From positions 1 through 62,578 of the forward strand of contig MNCI01017563.1 in assembly GCA_015680685.1 (NCBI GenBank): a DNA stretch of 62,578 nt. Direction: 5' to 3'. A model generated the notes under the pieces. It did no database searches. It worked only from the letters and a program-made list of their open reading frames with translations, and had not been told where the DNA came from. The stretch comes from Gnetum montanum. Its lineage: Eukaryota; Streptophyta; Gnetopsida; Gnetales; Gnetaceae. Both the position numbers and the translations under genes were made by a program. Below are positions 1 through 10,700 of the stretch, one piece after another; position 1 is the stretch's first letter; each line of letters starts with the position of its first letter.

Positions 1-62
1 AGTGCCTTAACAATACCGAGTGGTATATGCTCAACCCAATGAGTACGTACCAGACTTCACCT

Positions 63-323
63 TTATCTTACATTAAGATGAAATGCTACAGTGGTGTGAC
101 GTGGAAGGAAACATTTTATTGCCACTAGATCAATCTGTTCCAGCAATGCTTTAACTAATTCTTGCATGACATGGACTTTAACATCTTCATAGGGAGTATG
201 AGATGCAAGATCCCAATTCAAGGGCTTACCATCCCATTGAAGCACAAAGGTTAAGTGATCATCAACTAGAGCAACAACATGAGCTTTTGAAGGGTAAGGG
301 GTCAAACACTTTTTCACCTCCAC
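63..323 (-). other. Unidentified exon-like open frame
   Basis: An 86-codon open frame on the minus strand that I cannot assign to a family. Its residue make-up looks protein-like, with mixed hydrophobic and charged residues and the run LVDDHLTFVLQWDG near residue 19. The last codons overlap a strong plant splice donor: minus-strand AAT|GTAAGA, with the GT at 71-70. The frame may therefore be an exon rather than an ORF ending at the TAA. The adjoining minus-strand sequence at 324-430 is open in another frame, so a frameshift or an exon border lies between them. It is not retroelement gag or pol as far as I can tell. It could be a captured or relic host gene exon; confidence is low. Confidence 0.3.
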
Positions 324-570
324 TTGGCCAATTGGATGGAGGCAAGCACTTCTCTAGGAACTTTTCCTTTGGTTACACTCTTCCATTTGAATTTGGTCAA
401 GGTCCCCTCCACTAGAATATGCAATCCATAATTCATAATCTTGGTTCTTATTAGAATGAATCCAATGACAAAAATGGATCATCAATGAGAAGATAGTAGG
501 CACTGGAATGGTGCATGCCATCCTTCCTCTTCCCTTTTGTTATCTTCTTCTTCTTCATCTAGCTTAGATC

Positions 571-1530
571 ATGGCTGCAGAGGGCATGACCATGATGGAG
601 GTGACTGATAAGACTGAAACAACACAAGGGACTATTGGGATAGTCATAATCGAAGGAGTGGGTGATATAAAGAGATTCACTTCAATGAAAGAAGGGATAG
701 TAGAGAACATCATAGGCACCATCATTATGGCCTTGATGACCCTCTACCTTCCACTTGGAGCATGTTAAACATTGTAGAGGCCATGAGGATTCCAACAAGG
801 CATGTAAAGGATAGTAGAATAAAGAGGCTGGACATGAACAACATCCCTCAGTTTGAGGGAGGCTATGACACTGATCCACAAAAGCATCTTCTAGCCTTCC
901 AAGATGCATGTAACTTGTAGAATATTGAGAACAATTGAAAAAAGTTAAAATTATTTCCAAGGACACTCATTAAGGAAGTAGCAAACTAGTACCAGTCCTT
1001 GGATTTGGAATCAATTAGGCAGTGGAGTATAATGTCAGAATTGTTTAATGACAAATATCAAATGTAATCCTAAGTGTCCAACTTGAGGAAGTAGATTTAG
1101 TGGTGAAAACAAGGAAATCATGAGCCCTTTGATGCTATTATTGTCCAATACTACTCTGTATTGCATAGGTGTCCTAGCCATGGATATTCTCAAGTTGATC
1201 AACTTCACCATATTATAGATAGGCTATGATTTGAAATAAGGAAAACCCTTGGCATTTAAGCTCAAGGGAGACTGACAGAGTTAAGCGTCTATCAGATCCA
1301 AGAGTTAATTAGGTAGGTAGCCATGGAGGAGGAAGAATTGAGAAAGCAAAAAAGTGCAAAGGAATATAGGGATCCTTCCATTCACAAAAGGGGGGGGGGG
1401 GGGGGNGGCTAAGGTTGACCAATTATAGGACTTCATGGACAATAAGTTTTAAGTTGTTTTAAAAATTACTGAAGAGTCCAACGAACAAAGTGGTAAGTGT
1501 GAGCGTTAGAGACATAAGAAAGATAAATGT
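571..1530 (+). pseudogene. gag: A1 gag relic
   Basis: Capsid-type Retrotrans_gag protein, the structural protein that packages element RNA. The recognisable core starts near the ATG at 762 (LNIVEAMRIPTRHVKDSRIK), runs through a DMNNIPQFEGG segment, and reaches a helical region ending near 1480 with KVDQL and NKF. The same order is seen in the gag genes of A3, C, E and K. There are many stops, mostly TAG or TAA at expected Gln codons. A poly-G run with an N at 1390-1408 interrupts the frame; about 30 residues present in A3 are missing there. The C-terminal proline-rich region and the zinc-knuckle-like motif are lost in the deletion that follows. Confidence 0.75.
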
Positions 1531-2330
1531 GTTGTATCCAATTGTAGACCAATCCATCATTGTTCCATTGGAACTAGTAGAAGACATCATGACCACCATT
1601 TGTGGATGGTCATATCCTATCGAATTCCTAGTAATCAAGGTGGAGAACTGCAAGGGGGACTTCCCAATTATTATGGAAAGGGAATGGTTAAGTACTATTG
1701 ATGTCAAAATGGGCATTAGAGATCTTTCCTTAGAGATATTAAAAAAAAATAATTTGGGAAGATCGAGAAGAAGAGGATTCCATGTATTGCCTACAGCGAT
1801 TTAGGGTGCCATTATATGTAGAAGCTATGGTTAGTGAAGTGAACATCTATCTTTGCATGCAAGCAGTGTGCATAAAAATGTAAAATCCAAATATTTCTAT
1901 ACGTAGTAGCCACAAAACAAGAAGGCACCTAGTGGCTAATAGCTGATTCTAGTAGTAGTACATTATGCATGAAACCTACTGAGGGCCTAACATGTGATTA
2001 TGTTGAAAGCATGGATTAACTCAAGTAAGTTCATCACTAGCTCTCCATGGGGAATAAATGATGATATCAATTGGGGAGAGTTGGAGATTCCTAACAATTT
2101 CAAATAAGAACCCCTTGAATTAAAGACACTACCAACCAGAATGAAGTATGTGTTCTTATAAAATGGAAATCTGGTCATTATTAATATCAAACTTATGACA
2201 AAGACAAAAGAATATATTAATGAATGCTATGAAAAAATGGTTAGTAACCTTTGCTTGGTCATATTCCAAGCTCATAGGAATAGATCAAAGAATATGCCAG
2301 CACCAGATATACATTGACCCTACTATTAAG
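1531..2330 (+). pseudogene. A1 protease C-terminal half and linker to RT
   Basis: The 1490-1804 frame carries the second half of a retropepsin: SIIVPLELVEDI, then CGWSYPIEFLVIKVENCKGDF, then PIIMEREWLSTIDV. The last block is the family's hydrophobic-glycine flap region (IMGRAWLSTI in K), with G changed to E here. The catalytic Asp-Thr/Ser-Gly half is missing because of the upstream deletion. The following 0.5 kb is linker sequence with several stops, matching the protease-RT linker of A3 (13300-13870) and K (53620-54150). Confidence 0.7.
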
Positions 2331-3160
2331 CTGAAATGATAGCCGTAATGGTAATTGAATCCCAAATTAAAGCAAATTATCAAAGAGAATATTGAGCAAC
2401 TCTGCAAGGTAGGATTCATCTACCCTATTGCAGATAGTAAGTGGGTTAGCCCACTCATGATCATGCCCAAGAAAGAAGGTAAATGGTGGATGTGCATAAA
2501 CTTTTGGCTGGTCAATATGGAAACTTTCAAAAATCATTTTCCATTGTCCTTTGTTGGCCAAGTGCTAGACACCATTTCTGGGCATAGTTACTATAGCTTT
2601 CTAGATGGTTATAGTGGCTATAACCAAATCCAAATCGCACTAGAGGACTAGGAAAAGATGACTTTTATAAGTCCTTTGGGGAATTTCTTTTATCGTCAAA
2701 TGCCATTTGATATATGTAATGCCCCAGCTACATTTCAACGATTAGTCCTTAGCATCTTCCAACAACAAATTGGTAGCAGGGTAGAAGTCTTCATGGAAGA
2801 CTATTCTACCTATAGAGTTATGTTCGAGCAAGCCTTGGACCATCTTGAGTAGGTGTTAAGGAGATGTGTTAAAAAAAACCTTTTACTCAATTAGAAAAAG
2901 AGGCATCTTATGATCTACAAAGGCATAGTCCTTGGGCACCATATCTTAAAAGCAAGAATCAAAATGGACCCTAAAAAGATATGTGTCATCCAAGGAATAA
3001 CCCATAAACATAAAATAATTAAAGAAGTGTAGTCATTCCTTGGTCATAGTGGCTACTACTGGAACTTCATTGAGAACTTTTCCAAAATTGCCAAGCTGTT
3101 TGTAAAATTAACAAAGAAAGATGCATCATTCTTCTGGACCCTTGCATGTGAAATAACATT
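2331..3160 (+). pseudogene. A1 reverse transcriptase relic
   Basis: Ty3/Gypsy reverse transcriptase, which copies element RNA into DNA. The open stretch at 2355-2651 starts MNPKLKQIIKENIEQL and includes FIYPIADSKWVSPL and the first catalytic Asp in FLDGYSGYNQI. After one stop it continues at 2658-2852 with DICNAPATFQR. The second catalytic motif, normally F/Y-M-D-D, reads FMEDY, so one essential Asp is now Glu. The thumb (SFLGHSGYYWNF) follows near 3040. The Athila-type insertion between PKK and the CID motif is absent, giving a short PKKEGKWWMCI. Stops and the active-site change make it non-functional. Confidence 0.85.
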
Positions 3161-3600
3161 TCAACAATTAAAGTAGAAACTTGTTGAGACCCTAATTCTA
3201 CAAGCACCTGATTGATCTAGGCCATTTCATGTGATGATCAATGCATCAAATTATGCTTTGGGGGTAGTGCTTATGTAGATGGATGATCAAAGATGTCCAT
3301 ATTACATTCACTACACAAGCCGAAGTATCGCAAGTGCATAGCTAAACTACACCACTACAGAAAAAGAGTTGATGGCAGTGGTGTTTACCTTAGAAGAGTT
3401 TAGGCACTATGTGCTTGGTTATAAAGTGTTTATGCACACAGATCATAGCGCCATCCAATTTTAAATGAATAAACCAATGTTAAGCCCCTGTGTCATATGG
3501 TGGCTCATGATTTTTCATCTTAGAATGGTAGATCAAAATGGTGTGAAAAATGTGGTTGCCAACCACTTATCACAGCTAAGATAGAATGACAAGAACAAAG
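3161..3600 (+). pseudogene. A1 RNase H relic
   Basis: RNase H domain of the same pol, which removes the RNA strand of the hybrid during reverse transcription. Visible landmarks are FHVMINASNYALG, TSRSIASA.LNYTTTEKELMAVVF, then FRHYVLGYKVFMHTDHSAIQF. The Glu of the TEKEL motif and the Asp of TDHSA are kept; the first catalytic Asp (normally VxxDAS) reads Asn (INAS). Stops interrupt it at several Gln or Trp positions. It runs directly on from the RT thumb, as in other Ty3/Gypsy pol genes. Confidence 0.8.
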
Positions 3601-3739
3601 AGAGCCCCTTATCTGATCAATTTCCTGATGAATATCTCTTTGCAAGGGTTATTAATGCATAAATTACCAATTAAACAAGATGGTATGATGTCATTCTTAC
3701 TTATCTTCTCAAGTAAGAATTGTTGCAAGGGCTAGACAC

Positions 3740-4945
3740 TTGGAAGAAATAACAATTTCTTTACCAAGTTAAGTTTTTCATAGAAATCAATGGGAATGTT
3801 TACGAAGTATCTCCTAATGGCCTGTTACACTAGTGTGTCCCTAACATGGATTAACTATACATTCTCCAAGATTCTCATGAAGGCCCCTGTGGGGCCATTA
3901 TGGTGGGAGACACATGGTCATAAAAATCCTCATGGAAAGATATTATTAGCCAACAATCTTTAGAGATGCACACTAGTTCATTCGCACTTGTGATTATTCT
4001 TAGAGAGATGGTGAAATGAAAAATCAAATGGAGGGACCACAATAATGGATTTAACCTCTTTACCCATTTTATATTTGGGGCATTGAATTTATGGGTTCCA
4101 TTGCACCTATGTCAAATGGAAAGGTGTATATAATAGTTGTGGTTGACTATTGCACTAAGTGGGTAGAAGAAACAACCGTCACCAACTGCACATCCTCTAC
4201 TACTACTTGGTTTGTATAATAGAACATCATAAATAAGTTTGGTGTGCCTCATGTGTTAATTTTTGACAATGGAAATCATCTCACAGGTACCACTTTCCGA
4301 AAAATTATGTAGCACTTGGGGGTTGAGCACAACTCAGAACAGCTTATGACCCTCAAGCCAATGGTCAAGCTAAAGTCATTAATCAAGAGATTACAAAACT
4401 TTTCACATGCACTATTAGCAAGTACTGAAGGGACTAGAGCACCAAAGTAAATGATGCCCTTTGGGCATATTACTCAACATGGAAGCTTCCCATAGGTTAT
4501 TCTCCCTATGAGCTTGTGTACAGAAAACTACCAACACTGCCCATTCAGTCTGAGCTCCGTACACTCTCTACAGCCTGTGACCTTGACATGTATCTAAGTA
4601 TAGCACAAAAGGAAAAATTAATGAACTTCAACTTGCTAAATGAAAATCAATTAATGGCCTTTTCATCCAACAAAGTGCATAAGGCATTCAACAGGAAATG
4701 CCATGACCTCAAAATAAGAAAAGTCAAGTTTCAACCAGGAGACAAGGTTCTCTATTGGAATCTTGCACATGTACCTCAATGAACCAAATTTCAAATGTTG
4801 TGGGAAGGACCTTACATTATTGAAGATACTTTTCCATCTAGGGTCATGATCATATATAAACTTGACAGCCCAGACAAGAAGTAGTTAGTTAATATCCAAC
4901 AACTAAAACCTTTCCATAAGCCCATGCCAATCAACTAAATAGAAA
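3740..4945 (+). pseudogene. A1 integrase relic
   Basis: Integrase with a decayed zinc-binding N-terminus (HEGPCGAI near 3880), a DDE core and a basic C-terminal region. The core shows GIEFMGSIAPMSNGKVYIIVVVDY and VLIFDNG, keeping the first two catalytic Asp residues. The Glu position of NGQAEV reads AKV, so the third catalytic residue is lost. Frame shifts lie near 4330-4510. The C-terminal part is open at 4516-4782, including KVKFQPGDKVLYWN, and continues to FPSRVMIIYKLD and QQLKPFH near 4920. No chromodomain follows, consistent with a non-chromovirus. Confidence 0.82.
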
Positions 4946-5868
4946 CCTCAGAAGATGGACAAGCATGCTCAATCTTTTGGATCTCCTCCTTCCAACTTAG
5001 TCATGGGGAAGATGGTCATCCATACTGACAGTTTAAGCAACTTCTTAGTCTTTCAACCTTTTTTTCACATTTTTGGTTTTACATCTTTTTGTTTTTCATA
5101 TTCTTTATTTTACATCTTTTTATTTTTTTAGGATATTAATCTTTTCTAAGTTTTTATTTTACACCATAATTAGTATATTTAATATTTTTTGAATATCTTT
5201 TACTTTTATATTTTCTCATGTTGGTGTAATTTTCTACTTGTTTTGCTAATAAGGTGCTAGGTACAATGGTAATGTGCTACTTGATGGTGGTATGTATCAT
5301 TTGTGATTTGATTGTTGATGTTTGGTTTCTAACTTTGAATGTCATTCCTGACAACTAGGACATGGCTCCTATTCATGTAATAGGCATTGAGTCCACATTA
5401 TCCACCCATCCACAAAAGAAATGCCTAAGGAAGAATATCTTTTGCCAGGCATGAAAACAAAGCCAAGAGGGGGACAACAGAGGCTATGCTTATGGATAAA
5501 TCATAATACATACAAGATAGCAGCTCCATGGGATGATGAGAAAAAATTTTTAGTCTATCCTTCAAGAATGTTCTACATAACTAGAGAAGCATCAACATAA
5601 CAATCAAGGTTAAAAGGCTGCCACCACTAGTGGCAACAAGAAGAATCATCTTTTGCAATTTCTTGAAGACCTCTACAAATTTTTTAATCTTTAATGTTTG
5701 TCTATTCTTTTTGTCACTCTCATTTTGTATGCATCCATTGAAATAAAATTTTGTAATGCATCACTCAGAGTCAATCGGTAATTTCCCATAGATTCCTAAT
5801 ATTTTGTAAGGAACTTGTTCCTCATTTTGTTTAACTCAAGGACAAGTTTTCATTCAGTTGTGGGGGTA
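4946..5868 (+). other. A1 3' untranslated region with polypurine tract
   Basis: No gene is seen here. The T-rich stretch from about 5040 to 5240 is low-complexity. The region ends with a polypurine-type tract, GTTGTGGGGGTA at 5857-5868, directly before the LTR. The same GTGGGGGTATGATG junction precedes the LTRs at 10191 (minus) and 28403, with a decayed version at 39195. It is the likely plus-strand priming site for this family. Confidence 0.7.
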
Positions 5869-6708
5869 TGATGAGTCATGATTTTCCTGGCTATAGTATT
5901 AGGGTTAAGGTGTGATGTTGGATATTTGATATCATGAGATATGTGCTTGCCTATAAATATAGAGCTTGGGCACATGATTTTCATATAGTTTTGTCAATAG
6001 AGTAGTTGAATTGTTATAGTTTTATTCTATAGTCTTAGAGAATAGTCAATGAGTGCTTGCAGTGTGGATCTGAGTTAGTTTTATGACATCTTATTTGAGT
6101 GGAAATGTACCTAGATACATTCCATGAATAGTAATAAGATCGAGATTGATTCTTATTCATTACCATAATTTAACTTAGATTAGATTTACTTTTCATGCAA
6201 TTTATGTTTCATGTACTTAGTTAATATTTATATTTCCATGCATATTAATGAATTGGTGGAATGAGCATGACTAGTTTTGATCATAAACATGTATTTTCTT
6301 GGTAACCCTAGTAGCGTTATTGCTTGGTTCACCCAGTAGCATAGCACTTTGTAATCCTAGTAGTGGATATGTGGGTTCAGGATGTGTATAGCAAGTTGGA
6401 AACAAATACTCATTGCTTGTAGGATACCCTAGAATTTACTTTCCATTGTTAATTAGCTTAATTAATTGATTTCTTTATTACCATTAGGAGTAGCATAAGG
6501 TCAAAGAACATTAATTATCATATGCCTCACTTTGGACTAAATCATATGTGATAAAACTACTTCTAGTCCAAGTGGGAAGACAATGAACTACGATCAAGAC
6601 ATAATAATCTAGATACCACAACTAGTTCCATCCATGGAATTTGATCAAATCATGTGTAAATTCTTGTGATTCGTATGGTTAGAAGTAGCGGTACCTCGCT
6701 GCTCATTA
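5869..6708 (+). repeat. A1 3' LTR
   Basis: An 840-bp LTR starting TGATGAGTCATG and ending GCTCATTA (expected CTCATCA). TATAAATA at 5952-5959 is the presumptive promoter TATA box. The downstream half carries the motif TTGGTAACCCTAG/CCCAGTAGC and a conserved tail GTACCTCGCTGCTCAT, both shared with LTRs at 9363, 28403, 33547, 39195 and 40251. There is no partner 5' LTR in the window. Confidence 0.85.
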
Positions 6709-6960
6709 GAAATCTTCAAGAAAATATCTTTGATGTCCATTCATGCATCAACAATGCTTAACCAAACCCTTCCCATAATGATGGGAAGTCCCCCTTGTAA
6801 TTTTCAACCTTGATTACTATGAAATCAACAGGATAGGACCACCCACAAATAGTAGTCACAATGTCCTTCACTAATCCTAAGGGAATAGTGATGGACTGAT
6901 CTACCAATTCCAAACAAATGTTTCTTTTCTTGAGAGGACGTAGGTTCTAGGGTTTGTACA
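6709..6960 (-). pseudogene. A2 protease fragment
   Basis: Minus-strand relic of the C-terminal half of a retropepsin. Reading from about 6950 down, it shows LVDQSITIPLGLVKDIV, a CGWSYPVDFIVIKVENYKGD segment, then PIIMGRVWLSIVDA, and breaks off against the A1 LTR. These blocks match the protease of K (54183-54404) almost word for word. The catalytic Asp-Thr/Ser-Gly half lies in damaged sequence above 6960 and I could not read it confidently. Confidence 0.7.
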
Positions 6961-7379
6961 TTTTGTGAGAATTTAGGTTGATACCATAACTTGAATTAAG
7001 AATATCCTTACATGGCTCATTTCTAGTAATATATAACTAGATGAGAGGAATTCTAGGATTAGCTCTTCTCCTAGCAAGGTTGCTATCCTTGATTCAAACA
7101 AATATAGCATGGGTTAACATGACTATGTAGATATTGAGAGGTGTTTGGTTTGAAGGGCTCTTGAAAGAAATGGATGTATAGGATGAAGGAGACATAAGGG
7201 TACTAGCCACATGAGTTAATGATGGCCTTGTAGGGATATTGGTTTAGAAGAATGGTCTTTTATTCGATGTAGATTCTAAACCACTCAGTTGAGAAACCGA
7301 TTGTAAGTTAACAACCCTAGTAGCATTACATTGCTATGACTATGTAGGAATTTCACCCTACATGTATGGAATAGGTGGT

Positions 7380-9300
7380 AATTAGGTTAAGGGTGGAGGG
7401 ACATGTGATGAAGGATGAGGAGGATGATAAGGGTATGGTGATTCCCCTCTAAGAGATATAGAATGAGTTTTGTAGTACTTTGGAGGATAGTAGTAATGCT
7501 AAAAGGAAGCGTGACTAGAAGAGTCATGTGGAGATATGGGTTGCTAAACATAGTTCCTATATGGATTGGGTTATCTATATTGCTACATTGGTGGTGGAAT
7601 CCCCCATGACTATGATTTTTGCCTCTGATGATATTGCTCATATAGTTATGGTGGAGCTTCACTTGGATAATAAGTTTGTTATTGTTGGTGGAACTACCTT
7701 GGGTTTCTTTGAGGATAAGGCAACCTTCTTACTAGTCTAGATTTAGATGATACATCCTAGATTTTTATAAGTGTGAAACAATAGGTAACATTCCTTGGGA
7801 TGTTCATATTGGTAAATGTCACACCAACCATCATCATCTAATTCTGACTCCACAACCTCTATTGTAGCAACTATGTCCTTACCCCTTTAGTAGGCATGTT
7901 TAGCTTCCTTTCATCTCCTACAATCATGATTACTACCTTGTTCTTTGGATTTTTTGTAATTTTCAAAGCAATTTGAAACTTTTCATTCAAAGATTCCCAC
8001 ATTTTATCAACCTTAGCCAAAATTTCGAACATAGATTTTTGAATTGGTAACGTTTTTCATTGCACTATTTCATCAAGTGGTGCCTTCCCCTCACTTTCAT
8101 AGAATCATACATTACTTTTTCTAATGGAAGAGTTCCAGTTATACTCCTTAGCACTTTTCCATTTTCTCAACTCACCTTCTTCATTTACAACCTAATAAAT
8201 TAGCCTTTGAATATAATGGCCTCTTAGTTCTGATAGTCTCCCTTGAGCATAAACCCCAATATTTCTTCTTGTTTCTAATTTAAGCCCATCTATGATATGA
8301 CAAAGTTACTTCGACTAAGAATAACCATGGCAAGGACATCTTTGCAAAAGGGAATAATACCTCCCCATGGTTGTATCCAAGTGTTCATGTGTTTCTTATC
8401 ACAAGCCTTGGATTTTATTTCTCAAATTGGACACTCTATAGTAAATTTAATATTTTTCATTAAATAGCGCAAGTATCATAATCCATTTGAAAATTGATTC
8501 TTTCTCCAAGGAAGCTCAAGTATCATACTCCATCTGCAAATTGATTCTTTCTCCAAGGAGTGGTAACAACTTTCTACTTTTTTTGTGAGTGTCTTAGGAA
8601 ATAGCTTGAGTTTTTGTTAAACATTTTTGATGTTCTATAAGGCATAGAAATCATGAAAGGCTTGAAGATATGTTTGTGGATCTAAGTTATATCCCCCTTC
8701 AAATCTGGGAATATTATTCATATCCAACCTCTTGATTCTACTATCTTTCACATGCCTAGTTGGAATTCTAACTACCTCTATGATGTTTAAAATGCTTCAA
8801 GTTATCAAGAAAGGTTCATCATCATCATGATTTCGATGACACCAATGATGTCCTCTACTACCCCTTCATTTATGGTAGGGCCTACAATCATTGTTGTCCC
8901 ACCATTCACCTCCATGACAGTTGTTCTTTATATAGTTTTAATTAGATTTAGAGGAGGGAAAAGAAGATGCAAATGAAGAGGATGAAGAGGGAGGAGGACT
9001 AGCACCACCATTGTATCTACCACCTCTTCTCTACTTGTCACAATCATGATCATCAGATTTATCATTACCATGATGCTTTCTCAAGCCCCTACCTTGACAC
9101 CCACTTTTGCTTGAATCAGGATTATTGATAGTGAACTGTAAGTTTAGGTTCAAGCTCCCTTCACTAGAGTCAAGAGGTAGAGAATCTTCATGTTGATAAC
9201 CCCTAGAGGGAGGATCCTCATTATTTTTGTTCGACAAGAACAATGGATTAGTAAACCATTTTCACTTTGTAGCTTCATGGCACTTCTCCTAGTGCCAATC
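7380..9300 (-). pseudogene. gag: A2 gag relic
   Basis: Minus-strand gag. The N-terminal acidic and serine-rich part lies at 9031-9243 (NNEDPPSRGYQHEDSLPLD), matching the K gag start at 56555-56758. The capsid core, with RHVKDSRIKRLDMNNIPRFEGG, lies near 8690-8760. The C-terminal part keeps the unusual motif Cys-x2-Tyr-x-Tyr-x-His-Pro-x2-Cys near 7789-7822. The proline/tyrosine-rich tail runs down to about 7380. Numerous stops and frameshifts make it a relic. Confidence 0.7.
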
Positions 9301-9362
9301 TCTTTTGCATTGTGTTTCAGTGGGATGGTAGTCCTAATAGTCATGGTCATACACAACATATT

Positions 9363-10191
9363 TGATGAGTAGTGAGGTATCCCTATCCTCAACTATATGA
9401 ATACGAGCATCCATGCATGATCCGGTTGAATTCTAAGGACTAAGTGCTTATGTGCCTTTCTGGAGCAAGGATGGGTTGATTAATCGATGTCTTCCCAAGC
9501 TTACTTGTATAACATGATTGTATGGTTAAATAAAATTGAGGTACATGATTTTTTATAGTTTTTATGTTTTTATGTCCTAGTGCTACAATGGGAGAAGAGA
9601 GATAACTAAGTAACTAATTTTAATTTAACTACTCAACTATTCTTTAACTAGTCCTAACACTAGCATCCATTCTCACTTGTCATACACATCCTGAACCAGT
9701 GCACCACTACTGGGATTACCAAACATTAATCATTACTAGGTTACCAAGCATTACACGCATTCTTGAAGTGATCGTACTAAGTGTGCTTACTTAGGAGAGT
9801 TGTAGGGTGAGAGAGAGAACATTAATTAACTAAGTAGAGCATTAAGTAATAGTAATTAACATTAATTAATCTATTCTAAATGCTACAAGGTTTATCATAA
9901 AGTTCATCTTTATTGCCATACCCAAGGTGTGCTCAGGTACATAACACAAAGCTCAAATAAAGATCTGTTTACATTATGACTCCTACTGCAGGCACTCAGA
10001 AATAATTCTATCTCTTGAAAGAAAAAAAGGCAAGAGTTTGGGTAAGGGACTAAGACTAACTATGCAAAGCAAGTGCACCTGCCTCTTATTTATAGGAAAT
10101 GAGGTAGGCCCTGATATCATATACACGATATCAAGTGGAAGGCTCTGATATTTTGAGCCCAATATTATGGATGTGATATCATGGATTATCA
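9363..10191 (-). repeat. A3 3' LTR
   Basis: An 829-bp LTR read on the minus strand. It starts TGATAATCCATGATATCAC at 10191, with TATAAATA at 10094-10087, and ends with a GAGGATAGGGATACCTCACTACTCATCA-type tail at 9363. A GTGGGGGTA polypurine junction lies directly before its start (10192-10200), which identifies it as a 3' LTR of the body at 10192-15518. The U3 is rich in GATATCA-type inverted repeats upstream of the TATA box. The base pairs beside the far end (9358-9362) are ATATT, a candidate target-site duplication whose partner I could not find. Confidence 0.82.
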
Positions 10192-10700
10192 TACCCCCAC
10201 GACTAAATAAAAACTCATCCTCAATTTTCTTACAAAATATTGGGAAGGTATGGGATTATTAACTGAATGAGAACTGACAGTGACAGGAAATAACAAACTC
10301 AAAGTGCTCGATGAATGGATCGAAAAACATATTACAACATTGGTGTTCATGTCCTTTGTGGTGAACACTGTAGATAGATGACATCTAGACTCTCATCCAA
10401 CAGCTTCAAGAGAGAGTAAAGAAAATGAGGCATGTTGCTGTTGATATTGTGATTGTGCCTTCCATTGTTTATCCATAGCCATGTGACCAAACTTGTTCTT
10501 AGTGTAAACGCTCCAGCTCCAGTCCATCTCGAGTAAAACAAAAAATAAATAAAATTGAAATAAATGTGTAAACCAAAAATGTGTAAAATAAAAATACAAA
10601 AAAAAAGTTGAGGGCTTAGAATGATTAGAATTGGTGGCCATCTTCCCCATAACTAATTTGGAAGGAGGAGATTCGAAATAATGAGTAGGGTTGTCCACCA
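10192..10700 (-). other. A3 3' untranslated region
   Basis: No gene is seen. The sequence between the integrase C-terminus and the polypurine tract at 10192-10200 contains an A-rich stretch near 10540-10600 and corresponds to 4946-5868 in A1. Open frames here, such as the far end of 10393-10854, are read-through beyond the integrase. Confidence 0.6.

Larger units (their letters stand above)
431..6708 (+). mobile_element. Element A1: Athila/Tat-branch Ty3/Gypsy element, 5' truncated
   Basis: Gag, protease, reverse transcriptase, RNase H and integrase relics follow one another in Ty3/Gypsy order on the plus strand, then a polypurine tract and an LTR. No 5' LTR or primer-binding site is seen before gag; the element joins unrelated sequence near 430. 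The RT wording (NPKLKQII, FIYPIADSKWVSPL) and the integrase resemble the non-chromovirus Athila/Tat branch. Every domain has stops or frameshifts. About 0.9 kb between mid-gag and protease is missing relative to A3 and K. Its 3' LTR abuts the protease of the opposite-strand fragment A2. Confidence 0.85.
6709..9362 (-). mobile_element. Element A2: gag-protease fragment of an Athila/Tat-branch element
   Basis: Minus-strand fragment holding protease (6709-6960) and gag (7380-9300). It is cut at the low end by the A1 LTR and at the high end by the LTR at 9363-10191. RT, RNase H and integrase are absent. Because the A1 LTR ends exactly inside the A2 protease, A1 probably inserted into A2. No primer-binding site is visible next to 9362, so the adjoining LTR is probably not its own. 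Confidence 0.75.

Noticed and set aside
571-768. 65-codon plus-strand frame as an independent small gene
   Set aside because: It lies in the gag N-terminal region of A1 and runs up to the gag core; it is read out of frame.
9358-9362. ATATT beside A3 as the same target duplication as ATATT at 29335 beside E
   Set aside because: The two belong to different insertions on different strands; the match is a 5-base AT-rich coincidence.
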